A stretch of 39,511 bases of DNA from Bacteroidaceae bacterium (GTDB taxonomy: Bacteria; Bacteroidota; Bacteroidia; Bacteroidales; Bacteroidaceae), in assembly GCA_024698925.1 (NCBI GenBank), contig JAILQO010000086.1, positions 1 to 39,511 of the forward strand, in the 5' to 3' direction. Positions 1 through 6,871 of the stretch are shown here, piece by piece (the stretch's first letter is position 1; every line of letters begins with the position of its first letter). Both the position numbers and the translations under genes were made by a program. The notes below the pieces were generated by a model. That model was not told the origin of the DNA. It did not search any database and saw only the letters and a program-made list of their open reading frames with translations.

Positions 1-34
1 GGAGCAATTCCGCATTTAATTGTAATGCAGTCAT
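1..34 (-). CDS. Start of a leftward small protein gene (partial, runs off the left edge)
   Basis: Reading leftward from an ATG at 34, the first eleven codons give MTALQLNAELL before the window ends. A textbook Bacteroidetes promoter lies just upstream (TATATTTG at 59-66 with TTTG 20 nt further up), which makes this start credible even though only 11 residues are visible. The N-terminus resembles, from memory, short helical Bacteroidales proteins of the type often found beside toxin-like genes, but that is a weak impression. No function is assigned. The gene is divergent from the restriction-modification pair. Confidence 0.45.
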   Translation of the reverse strand, partial: MTALQLNAELL

Positions 35-58
35 AATTTGTACTTCTTAATTTCGCTG

Positions 59-94
59 CAAATATACGATAAATAAACGAAACAAACAAATAAA
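59..94 (-). promoter_or_regulatory. Leftward Bacteroidetes-type promoter
   Basis: The minus strand carries TATATTTG (59-66) with TTTG 20 nt upstream, matching the -33/-7 architecture of the Bacteroidetes housekeeping sigma factor. It faces the leftward gene starting at 34. Confidence 0.6.
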
Positions 95-106
95 AATAAT
101 AAAATC

Positions 107-2047
107 ATGCAAATAGAACATTTAAACAAAGAAACCACAGACGGAACGGTGCGCAATCTGGATGCACTCTATCAGTTGTTCCCATCGTGCTTTACGGAGA
201 CGCAGGATGTCATAACTGGCAAGATGCGTCGCGTAGTCGATTGGGGTAAGTTGCGCGAACTGCTTGGTGAATATGTGGAGAACGACGAGCCTGAGAAGTA
301 CGACTTTACTTGGGTTGGCAAACGGGCTGCCCAGCGCGAGGCGGCAGCACCTTGTCGTAAGACGTTGCGCCCGTGTCCCGAAGAGAGTGTCGATTGGGAC
401 ACCACGCAGAACCTCTATATCGAGGGCGACAATCTTGAAGTGCTCAAACTGCTTCAGAACTCCTATATGGGTAAGGTCAAGATGATCTATATCGACCCAC
501 CATACAATACAGGCAATGATTTTGTGTATCATGATGACTTTGCACAGAGCGTAGATGAATACGATGAGCATAACCTTGATGATGAGGGCAACCGTTATCG
601 CAAGAACACAGATAGCAATGGTCGTTTCCATTCTGATTGGTGCTCTATGATTTATACAAGGCTGATGGTGGCAAGAAATCTGTTGACGGAGGATGGAGTG
701 ATATTCATCTCTATTGATGATAATGAACTTGATAATCTTCAAAAAATAAGTAATGAGGTATTTGGTCAAATAAATTCGGTAGGTGTTTTCATTTGGGCCA
801 AAAAGAAGAAAGGAAGTCATCTTTCTAAAACTTTTCGCTCGATGACTGAATATCTACTTTGTTATGCAAAAGACATCTCATTGATAGAACTATTTGGCGA
901 GGATGCTTATTCTGACAAGTGGCAACCTATTGTAAAAAAGACGAACTCAATAAAAGTTCTTTCGTTTCCCAAAGGTCTTATAGAGACTACTTTGAATAGT
1001 GGTTATTATGATGCTGGTACATATGCTAAGGATACGACTCCAATTAAATTCATAAAAGGATTTAGTGTAAAGAATGGCGTAATAGAAGATGATATTGAAG
1101 TTGAAGGTCCATTTGTGTGGACTCAAATAAAACTCACAGAGGAAATAAATTCTGGTACGAAATTTTCTCTTTCGAATAGATTTGGATTCAATGTATTTCG
1201 TTCTGACCAACTTGAAAAGGTAAAGCGTCCATCGAGTATAATAGATTCGAAAGTGAATGTAGGCACGAATGAAGATGCTAGTGCTGAGGTGGCATCGTTA
1301 TTCGGTCATGAAAGAATAATGGATTATCCCAAACCTGTTTCTTTGTTACATTTTATTGTTAAAACCTTAGCATATTATGACAAAGATATGATTATTCTCG
1401 ATTTCTTCTCCGGCTCTGCCACTACTGCCCACGCCGTAATGCAACTTAATGCAGAAGATGGCGGCAATAGAAAGTTTATCATGGTGCAGTTGCCAGAGGA
1501 AACAGCAGAGGATAGCGAGGCTTACAAGGCTGGTTATAAGAATATCTGCGAAATCGGTAAGGAGCGAATTCGTCGTGCAGGAAAGAAGATCAAGGACGAG
1601 CACCCCGATGCAAAGGGACTTGATACGGGTTTCCGCGTACTAAAGTGCGATGACTCGAATTTCAAGCCTGTGACTTTTGCTCCCAGCAGTTATGATCAAG
1701 AGACCCTCGATCTTTTCCTCGATAATATCAAGGAGGAGCGCACAGGTCTCGACCTGCTCTTCGACTGCATGATGCGCTGGGGCTTGGAACTCTCATTACC
1801 CTACGCTACACGGAAGGTGGATGGTTGCACCATCTATAACGTGGATGAAGGCAACCTCGTGGCCTGCTTCGATGGCGTAGTGACTGGTGCTGTCATCGAT
1901 GCTATCGCTGAGACTCATCCCCTTCGCGTGGTCTTCCGCGACAGCTCGTTCACAGAAGCTGCTCAGAAGATGAACCTGTTTGAGTTGTTTAAGCAGAAGT
2001 GTGGCTGGACAGACCAGGAAGTGCAGAATAATGTCAGAGTAATTTAG
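107..2047 (+). CDS. mod: Type III restriction-modification system methyltransferase subunit (Mod)
   Basis: DNA adenine-N6 methyltransferase that also supplies target recognition for the restriction complex. The catalytic DPPYNTGNDF motif is at residues 130-139 and the SAM-binding DFFSGSATTAHA motif at 432-443, so DPPY precedes FxG, the beta-class order expected for type III Mod proteins. At 646 residues the length is normal. Residues of about 200 to 420, between the two motifs, form the presumed target recognition domain; the DNA encoding them is visibly more AT-rich than either flank, as expected if this domain has been exchanged by recombination. The stop is 3 nt before the Res start, so the two genes are one operon and probably translationally coupled. 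No frameshift or simple repeat tract of phase-variable type is visible in the frame. Confidence 0.95.
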   Translation: MQIEHLNKETTDGTVRNLDALYQLFPSCFTETQDVITGKMRRVVDWGKLRELLGEYVENDEPEKYDFTWVGKRAAQREAAAPCRKTLRPCPEESVDWDTTQNLYIEGDNLEVLKLLQNSYMGKVKMIYIDPPYNTGNDFVYHDDFAQSVDEYDEHNLDDEGNRYRKNTDSNGRFHSDWCSMIYTRLMVARNLLTEDGVIFISIDDNELDNLQKISNEVFGQINSVGVFIWAKKKKGSHLSKTFRSMTEYLLCYAKDISLIELFGEDAYSDKWQPIVKKTNSIKVLSFPKGLIETTLNSGYYDAGTYAKDTTPIKFIKGFSVKNGVIEDDIEVEGPFVWTQIKLTEEINSGTKFSLSNRFGFNVFRSDQLEKVKRPSSIIDSKVNVGTNEDASAEVASLFGHERIMDYPKPVSLLHFIVKTLAYYDKDMIILDFFSGSATTAHAVMQLNAEDGGNRKFIMVQLPEETAEDSEAYKAGYKNICEIGKERIRRAGKKIKDEHPDAKGLDTGFRVLKCDDSNFKPVTFAPSSYDQETLDLFLDNIKEERTGLDLLFDCMMRWGLELSLPYATRKVDGCTIYNVDEGNLVACFDGVVTGAVIDAIAETHPLRVVFRDSSFTEAAQKMNLFELFKQKCGWTDQEVQNNVRVI

Positions 2048-2050
2048 CCT

Positions 2051-5000
2051 ATGAAACTGAAATTTAAGAACCAACAATTCCAAACGGATGCAGCGAAGGC
2101 GGTGACGGATGTGTTTCAAGGGCAAAAAAATGCTGCCTTGCTGGAGTTTACCCACGACCTGGGTACGGACAACGGAGGATTCTTCGATGCCGTTGGTTAT
2201 AAGAACCAGCCCATTGAAGTGCCGTATAGCGAGGTTCTGAATCATATCCGCGAGATCCAGATGGCAGCTCAGTTGAAGCCTACGGAGAGCTTTGACAGAG
2301 CTGACCTGCGATTAACTATCGAGATGGAAACAGGTACAGGTAAGACCTATACCTATATCAAGACGATGTTCGAACTGAATCGGCTCTATGGCTGGAGCAA
2401 GTTCATCATCGTTGTGCCCAGCATCGCCATCAGGGAGGGTGTCTGCAAGTCGTTCGAGGTGATGAGCGAGCACTTTGCAGCAGAATATGGTAAGCGTATT
2501 CAGAGCTTTGTATATGATAGTTCGCAGTTGACGAAGATCGATCAGTTTGCCAGCGATAGCAACATGCACGTGATGATTATCAACACGCAGGCTTTTGCTG
2601 CAAGGGGTGAGGATGCACGTCGTATCTATATGAAGCTGGATGCTTTCCGCTCACGTAGGCCTATCGATGTGATTGCCGCCACGAACCCTATCCTGATTAT
2701 CGATGAGCCACAGAGCGTGTTGGGTGCCGATAGGAACAACGCCACACGAAACCGTTTGAAGGAGTTTAATCCGCTCTTTACCTTATTATATAGTGCTACC
2801 CATAGGGCCGATGACATTGTGAACATGGTATATCGCCTGGACGCGATGGATGCCTATAACAAGAAACTGGTGAAGAAGATATCTGTGGTGGGCATTGAAC
2901 AAAAGGGCTCTACTGCGACCAATGGCTATCTCTATTTGGAGAGCATCGAACTCTCAGAAGGCAATCCTCGTGCCAGAATAGGCTTTGACAAGCGAGTAGG
3001 TAATGGCGTGAAGCAGGTGACACTACTGGTTTCTGACCGCTTTGACATCTACCAGAACTCAGGCGAGTTACAGGAGTATGCTGATAACTATCGCGTGACA
3101 GAGATTGATGGCTATAATCGCTGTATTCACCTGCAAAATGGTATCACGCTTTATGAAGGTGAGGTGATAGGTGCTGTGAATGAACAGGTGATTCGTAAGG
3201 CACAGATCCGGGCTACCATTTGGGCGCATATCGAGAAAGAACGTAAGTTGTTCCGACAGGGTATCAAGTGCCTGTCGCTGTTCTTTATTGACCACGTAGA
3301 CAACTATCGTGAGGCTGATGGTGGCAAGGGTATCTATGCGCAGATATTTGAGGAGGAATATGAACGGATTGTGGGAGAACTGCAACTGACGTATAGTGAT
3401 GACCCCGCTTATGTGAAGTATCTGAAGAGCTTCGGGCCAGAAGATGTTCACGACGGCTACTTCTCACGTGACAAGAAGAATAATGTGGTGGAATCGAAGG
3501 CCAAAGAGTCTGAGAATGAGCTACGCGGCTATCAATTGATTATGAAAGCCAAGGAGGCATTGCTCTCATTTAAGACGCCAGTCCGATTCATTTTCTCACA
3601 CTCAGCCTTGAAAGAAGGTTGGGACAATCCCAATGTGTTCCAGATCTGTACGCTGAAGGACTCTGATAACCAGACGAAGAAACGTCAGGAAGTAGGACGC
3701 GGTATGCGCCTGTGTGTGAACCAACAAGGGGAACGACAGGACGAAAGTGTGCTGCATGGAGGTGTGTTCGAAGTGAATGAACTGACGGTTATTGCTAGCG
3801 AGTCGTATAACACGTTTGCAGCAAAGTTGCAGACGGAGATTGCAGAGGCTGTGGGCGATCGTCCGCAGAAGGTGAATATGCAGTTGTTCCTCGATTTGCT
3901 GGTGACCAACGCACAAGGCGAACAGAAGCATTTGTCCGACGACGATGCTCAAGAACTGACTTTCACCCTGCGCATGAAAAACTATATCACCAAGGATGGT
4001 CAGCTGACACCTCAGTATCACAACGACAAGCAGCAGGGCGTGTTGGACTTTGGCGACTACAACGACTACAAGCAGGATATCGTTAAGAAACTCGATACCG
4101 TCTTCAATCCCGATGCCGTTAAGCCAGAGAATGGTCGGAAGGTTCGCGAGGCCAAATTTGATTCGCAGAAGTTTGAGCGTAAGGAGTTCCAAGAGCTATG
4201 GCGCAGGATCAATCACCAGACTTACTACACCGTGGACTTCAAAACTGACGAACTGATTACCAAGGCTGTAATACAACTGGATACCCACCTGAAAGTGAGC
4301 GATATCCAACTGCGCATGGTGACAGGAACCTTAGACCGTATTGGCAGCAAGCAGCAGCTGGAACAAGGAACGGCGATGAGCATTACTGACTCAAGAACGA
4401 TGTCTGTGCATGAGGAGATTGGTGGGGAGGTGCGTTACGACTTGATAGGCAAGCTCGTGGAGAATACAGGACTGACGCGAAAGGCAGTCGTGACTATTTT
4501 GAAGAAGATAAAGCCTTCAACATTTAACCAGTTTAAGACAAATCCTGAAGAGTTTATCATCAAGGCCTCAAACATCATCAATGAATGTAAGGCCATCGCT
4601 GTGATAGAGCATGTGAAATATCACAAACTGGACAAGCAGTTTGAGAGTGACATCTTCAGCAACACGACGCTGAAAGGAAAGTTGGGTGTGAATGCCTTAG
4701 AGTCGCAGAAGTCGCTTTATGATTTGGTGGTGGTTGATTCCGCAGGAATCGAAATGAACTTCGCCAAAGATTTGGAAGAGCGCAACGAGGTGGCTGTCTA
4801 TACAAAACTGCCAGGTGGCTTCTATATCAATACGCCAGTGGGCCACTATAATCCCGACTGGGCAATCGTGTTCAAGGAAGGGCCAGATATCAAGCATGTC
4901 TATTTCGTGGCAGAAACCAAGGGCTCTTTGGAGGAGTCGCAACTGCGCGAATCAGAACGCTCAAAGATAGAATGTGCCCGTCGCCACTTCGCCACAATAG

Positions 5001-5068
5001 GCGATTCAGATATAACCTATAGTGTGGTGCGTAACTACAATGACCTGCGAGATATAATTACGAAGTAA
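2051..5068 (+). CDS. res: Type III restriction endonuclease subunit (Res)
   Basis: Helicase-nuclease subunit that, with Mod, cuts DNA between unmodified head-to-head sites using ATP. Walker A METGTGKT is at residues 92-99 and the superfamily 2 motif II DEPQ at about 218-221; a later arginine-rich helicase motif (QEVGRGMRL) is around residues 546-554. The C-terminal end keeps a PD-(D/E)xK-like arrangement, NPDWAIV followed by FVAETKG (about residues 933-958), expected for the nuclease domain. The length of 1005 residues is full size and the frame is uninterrupted, so the system looks intact. It follows mod with a 3-nt gap. Confidence 0.95.
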   Translation: MKLKFKNQQFQTDAAKAVTDVFQGQKNAALLEFTHDLGTDNGGFFDAVGYKNQPIEVPYSEVLNHIREIQMAAQLKPTESFDRADLRLTIEMETGTGKTYTYIKTMFELNRLYGWSKFIIVVPSIAIREGVCKSFEVMSEHFAAEYGKRIQSFVYDSSQLTKIDQFASDSNMHVMIINTQAFAARGEDARRIYMKLDAFRSRRPIDVIAATNPILIIDEPQSVLGADRNNATRNRLKEFNPLFTLLYSATHRADDIVNMVYRLDAMDAYNKKLVKKISVVGIEQKGSTATNGYLYLESIELSEGNPRARIGFDKRVGNGVKQVTLLVSDRFDIYQNSGELQEYADNYRVTEIDGYNRCIHLQNGITLYEGEVIGAVNEQVIRKAQIRATIWAHIEKERKLFRQGIKCLSLFFIDHVDNYREADGGKGIYAQIFEEEYERIVGELQLTYSDDPAYVKYLKSFGPEDVHDGYFSRDKKNNVVESKAKESENELRGYQLIMKAKEALLSFKTPVRFIFSHSALKEGWDNPNVFQICTLKDSDNQTKKRQEVGRGMRLCVNQQGERQDESVLHGGVFEVNELTVIASESYNTFAAKLQTEIAEAVGDRPQKVNMQLFLDLLVTNAQGEQKHLSDDDAQELTFTLRMKNYITKDGQLTPQYHNDKQQGVLDFGDYNDYKQDIVKKLDTVFNPDAVKPENGRKVREAKFDSQKFERKEFQELWRRINHQTYYTVDFKTDELITKAVIQLDTHLKVSDIQLRMVTGTLDRIGSKQQLEQGTAMSITDSRTMSVHEEIGGEVRYDLIGKLVENTGLTRKAVVTILKKIKPSTFNQFKTNPEEFIIKASNIINECKAIAVIEHVKYHKLDKQFESDIFSNTTLKGKLGVNALESQKSLYDLVVVDSAGIEMNFAKDLEERNEVAVYTKLPGGFYINTPVGHYNPDWAIVFKEGPDIKHVYFVAETKGSLEESQLRESERSKIECARRHFATIGDSDITYSVVRNYNDLRDIITK

Positions 5069-5126
5069 ATCTACCAGGAAGCGCTTCATCACCAAAGCAA
5101 AGGAGGTTGAAAGAAATTGGATGGAA

Positions 5127-5159
5127 GATGACGAATGACGAATTACAAATGACGAATAA
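5127..5159 (+). repeat. Short-period repeat, ATGACGAAT family
   Basis: The sequence between res and the lipoprotein gene repeats GACGAATGACGAATTACAAA-like units and runs right up to the ATG at 5160. The same family, in both orientations, lies upstream of dnaB at 31098-31208. Confidence 0.7.
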
Positions 5160-5495
5160 ATGAAACAGTTTATCACATGCCTGATCCTCATGCTGACATT
5201 CGCAGCATGTGGTGATGTGGCGAAAAAGCCATCAAAGTATGAGGAAAACGAAATAGCCTCTCCCCAGCCCTCTCACGTGGGAGAGGGAGATGGGACAATT
5301 GAGGTGAGGGAAGAAACGCCTAAGGCAGAAGAAAAAACATCCGCTCCTGTGAGTTCTAGTCCTTCGTCATCGAGCTATCATAGTTCTAGCAGCTATGACA
5401 ATATGCGTGGATTCGATCCGGCATCAGAGGACGATGGGGATGATAATGGCATGAGTCGGTATATGGAAAATGATGATGAGGAAGGGTGGGAGTAG
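5160..5495 (+). CDS. Small putative lipoprotein, acidic and serine-rich
   Basis: This 111-residue protein begins with a signal peptide and lipobox (LTFAAC, Cys at residue 19), so it is predicted to be lipidated and placed in the cell envelope. The rest is low complexity: a Glu/Lys-rich part, a Ser-rich stretch near residues 62-80 and an acidic tail (DDGDD, NDDEEG). No domain is recognised. Residues of about 33-46 (SPQPSHVGEG) are encoded by a palindromic intergenic-type repeat at 5257-5290 that has been taken into the reading frame. Composition and the repeat suggest a fast-evolving accessory protein. It lies 91 nt after res in the same direction, but nothing ties it to the restriction system. 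Confidence 0.65.
   Translation: MKQFITCLILMLTFAACGDVAKKPSKYEENEIASPQPSHVGEGDGTIEVREETPKAEEKTSAPVSSSPSSSSYHSSSSYDNMRGFDPASEDDGDDNGMSRYMENDDEEGWE
5257..5290 (+). repeat. Palindromic repeat inside the small lipoprotein gene
   Basis: CCCTCTC at 5268-5274 pairs with GAGAGGG at 5281-5287 around a short loop, inside a C-rich then G-rich block. Repeats of this look, translated as SPQPSxxGEG or NPSPxGEG, are common as dispersed elements in Bacteroidota genomes (from memory). Here the element is in frame and codes for protein. Confidence 0.6.
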
Positions 5496-5499
5496 GGGG

Positions 5500-5573
5500 C
5501 AATTGATAATGGAAAAAGGAGAATGGACAATGGATAATTGAGAATGGACAATGGATAATGGAGAATGGAGAAT
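5500..5573 (-). repeat. Heptamer repeat array, ATTATCC/ATTCTCC/ATTGTCC family
   Basis: Read on the minus strand, this intergenic stretch is a run of 7-bp units ATTCTCC, ATTATCC and ATTGTCC with a few degenerate copies. It lies between the convergent ends of the lipoprotein gene and the DUF3791 gene. The same unit occurs inside the rlmD coding sequence at 37601-37631. Confidence 0.75.
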
Positions 5574-5596
5574 GTGTGTATTTAAGCCTACAATAA

Positions 5597-5809
5597 TTAC
5601 TCTTGATACTCATTCCAAACTTCCTCTGCCAGATATTTGTCACTTCGGCAATGTAAGTCAGCAATGCCATCCTCAATGAGGGTGGCAGTATCAGAGTTGT
5701 AGTAAATATCAGCAGCCTCTTGAAGAGTTATGTTATGCATTTCGCTGATGGCTGCTATGATTCGAGCGCATTGTGCGCTACGGATTATCTGTTTGCTTTC
5801 TTCGCTCAT
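5597..5809 (-). CDS. DUF3791-type small protein, distal copy
   Basis: A 70-residue helical protein beginning MSEESKQIIRSAQC. The pattern of an N-terminal helix, then ITLQEAADIYYNSD and a C-terminal YLAEEVWNEY, is what I recognise as the DUF3791 family, small proteins commonly encoded next to DUF3990 genes. The ATG at 5809 was chosen because it overlaps the stop of the upstream DUF3990 reading frame as ATGA (5806-5809), implying coupled translation; an upstream in-frame ATG at 5839 would lie deep in that gene. It is the last of three genes in a leftward cassette. A partner or antidote role for the DUF3990 protein is inference from gene order only. Confidence 0.7.
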   Translation of the reverse strand: MSEESKQIIRSAQCARIIAAISEMHNITLQEAADIYYNSDTATLIEDGIADLHCRSDKYLAEEVWNEYQE

Positions 5810-5994
5810 AGTTGTATGCTTTCTACAAATGTGAGACAATTTTGAATCATCTGCTCAGAGCGGATGCTGTATTGGATGTTAGGTTTTTCATATTTCAGCA
5901 GGCCCAACGCCTCTTCCTGTGACAACTCGCCAGCGAAGTAGCGGTCAAGGGTTAAAATGACGCGGTCATTGGCGATGCCGCCTACTACCAAATC
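5806..5994 (-). pseudogene. C-terminal remainder of DUF3990 gene, downstream of an in-frame stop
   Basis: This stretch continues in the same frame as the DUF3990 gene that starts at 6276, separated from it only by a TAA codon at 5995-5997. Its residues (DLVVGGIANDRV, then YFAGELSQEEALGLLKYEKPN) are the typical C-terminal half of DUF3990 proteins, which I know as single chains of about 150-160 residues. Without the stop the protein would be 156 residues. The first possible restart is a TTG at 5991, giving 61 residues. The C-terminal half therefore is not made, or is made only by readthrough or reinitiation. It ends in an ATGA overlap with the distal DUF3791 gene. Confidence 0.75.
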
Positions 5995-6276
5995 TTATTC
6001 TGTGTCATCTTCACCTGCCCGGCACTTGGAAACGAAATCCAGCCATGATTTGTCATAAGACTCAAAACGTAAGACTTTCCAGCCCTCCACGTTGTCTGAA
6101 AACTCATAGGTGTTCAGCCAAGCAGGTCTGTTCCGACGGATGAACCTCTGCCCGTACCTTACAGCCTGGTCATAGATGGATGTCAGATAGAAACCCTTCC
6201 CGAAATCAAGATAATCACGGGAATGATTTATATCGGGATGTTCTACCGCCTGAGTGGATGAATGGTATAGTTTCAT
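5995..6276 (-). CDS. DUF3990 protein, N-terminal part, truncated by in-frame TAA
   Basis: The 93 residues begin MKLYHSSTQAVEHPDI and contain DFGKGFYLT near residues 25-33, the hallmark of DUF3990. From memory this family has been placed with ADP-ribosyltransferase-like folds, where the His of YHSS and the Tyr of GKGFY would be NAD-contacting residues; that assignment is not provable here. The chain ends at a TAA (5995-5997) that replaces what is usually a Tyr/Ile codon before DLVVGG, and the rest of the family sequence follows in frame. Its ATG at 6276 overlaps the upstream DUF3791 stop (ATGA at 6273-6276). It is probably an inactivated gene; a sequencing error or true readthrough cannot be excluded. 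Confidence 0.75.
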   Translation of the reverse strand: MKLYHSSTQAVEHPDINHSRDYLDFGKGFYLTSIYDQAVRYGQRFIRRNRPAWLNTYEFSDNVEGWKVLRFESYDKSWLDFVSKCRAGEDDTE

Positions 6277-6491
6277 GATTCCAGTTCTCCTTTCTCCCTC
6301 ATGTATTCAGTCAGGTCTTCCACCAAGTAGCGTGAGCTGAATGTATGCAGTACATCGTATGAGGGAACAATGTAGTCATATAGGATGCCCGAACGCTTTA
6401 GTCGTCTGTACACCTCTTGCTGTGACAGGTGAAGCGCTTGAGCCAGTTTGCCAATGCAGTATGTTACAAATTCCAGAGTTGTCTTATTCAT
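6273..6491 (-). CDS. DUF3791-type small protein, proximal copy
   Basis: A 72-residue helical protein starting MNKTTLEFVTYCIGKLAQAL and containing LSQQEVYRRLKRSGILYDYI and a C-terminal EDLTEYM. This is the usual DUF3791 pattern of a short helical protein placed directly before a DUF3990 gene. It is the first gene of the leftward cassette and overlaps the DUF3990 start by four bases. A -7-like TAAGTTTG lies about 60 nt upstream on the minus strand (6553-6560). The two DUF3791 copies of the cassette are only distantly alike, so this is unlikely to be a recent duplication. A regulatory or neutralising role is a guess from organisation. Confidence 0.75.
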   Translation of the reverse strand: MNKTTLEFVTYCIGKLAQALHLSQQEVYRRLKRSGILYDYIVPSYDVLHTFSSRYLVEDLTEYMREKGELES

Positions 6492-6552
6492 GAAACATTC
6501 AAAAATGGTAAAAATGGTGATGCCAAGGCTCGTTTTTGGCCTATTTTGAGTA

Positions 6553-6560
6553 CAAACTTA
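6553..6560 (-). promoter_or_regulatory. -7 element TAAGTTTG, leftward
   Basis: This matches TAnnTTTG on the minus strand about 60 nt before the DUF3791 start at 6491. No clear -33 element is seen, so support is moderate. Confidence 0.35.
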
Positions 6561-6780
6561 AACAAAAATCTGCCATAATATAGTTTCGGGCGCGTGAAAA
6601 ATCTATAAATGGCATGAAAAAAGAGTTTTTAATCACGAAAATCGTTCTAAAACGGATTAAAAGATGTCTATTCGCACATGGATTCGGGGAAAAGTAGTAA
6701 CTTTGTGGCCTGACATCATGATGATTTACTAATTCTTCTTAATAATCTCCTGCATCTGCTCGTAGGTGTGGGATTTTTTG

Positions 6781-6788
6781 TAGCTTTG
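6781..6788 (+). promoter_or_regulatory. -7 element TAGCTTTG for the TlpA-like gene
   Basis: This TAnnTTTG match lies about 84 nt before the ATG at 6872. A second match, TAACTTTG at 6698-6705, is an alternative further upstream. Confidence 0.45.
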
Positions 6789-6871
6789 CCAGCGAAATAC
6801 GAGAAAAAGAAGTTATTCTTGGTATTCTGGAAGACCACACATTCATTTATCTAATACAAATAACACTCACA

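Larger units (their letters stand above)
6492..6871. other. 380-nt intergenic region between the DUF3791 cassette and the TlpA-like gene
   Basis: This divergent AT-rich region holds a leftward -7 element (6553-6560) and two rightward ones (6698-6705 and 6781-6788). On the minus strand, 6729-6812 is open and ends with codons reading SHTYEQMQEIIKKN and a stop, which looks like a protein C-terminus without a body; it may be the remnant of a lost gene. No RNA gene or terminator is recognised. Confidence 0.5.

Noticed and set aside
5386..5676. 96-codon leftward frame with repeated PFSIIHC units
   Set aside because: It is the translation of the heptamer repeat array across a gene end, not a protein.
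5995..5997. Frameshift as the cause of the DUF3990 break
   Set aside because: Both halves are in the same frame, 285 nt being a multiple of three between the starts; the lesion is a stop codon.
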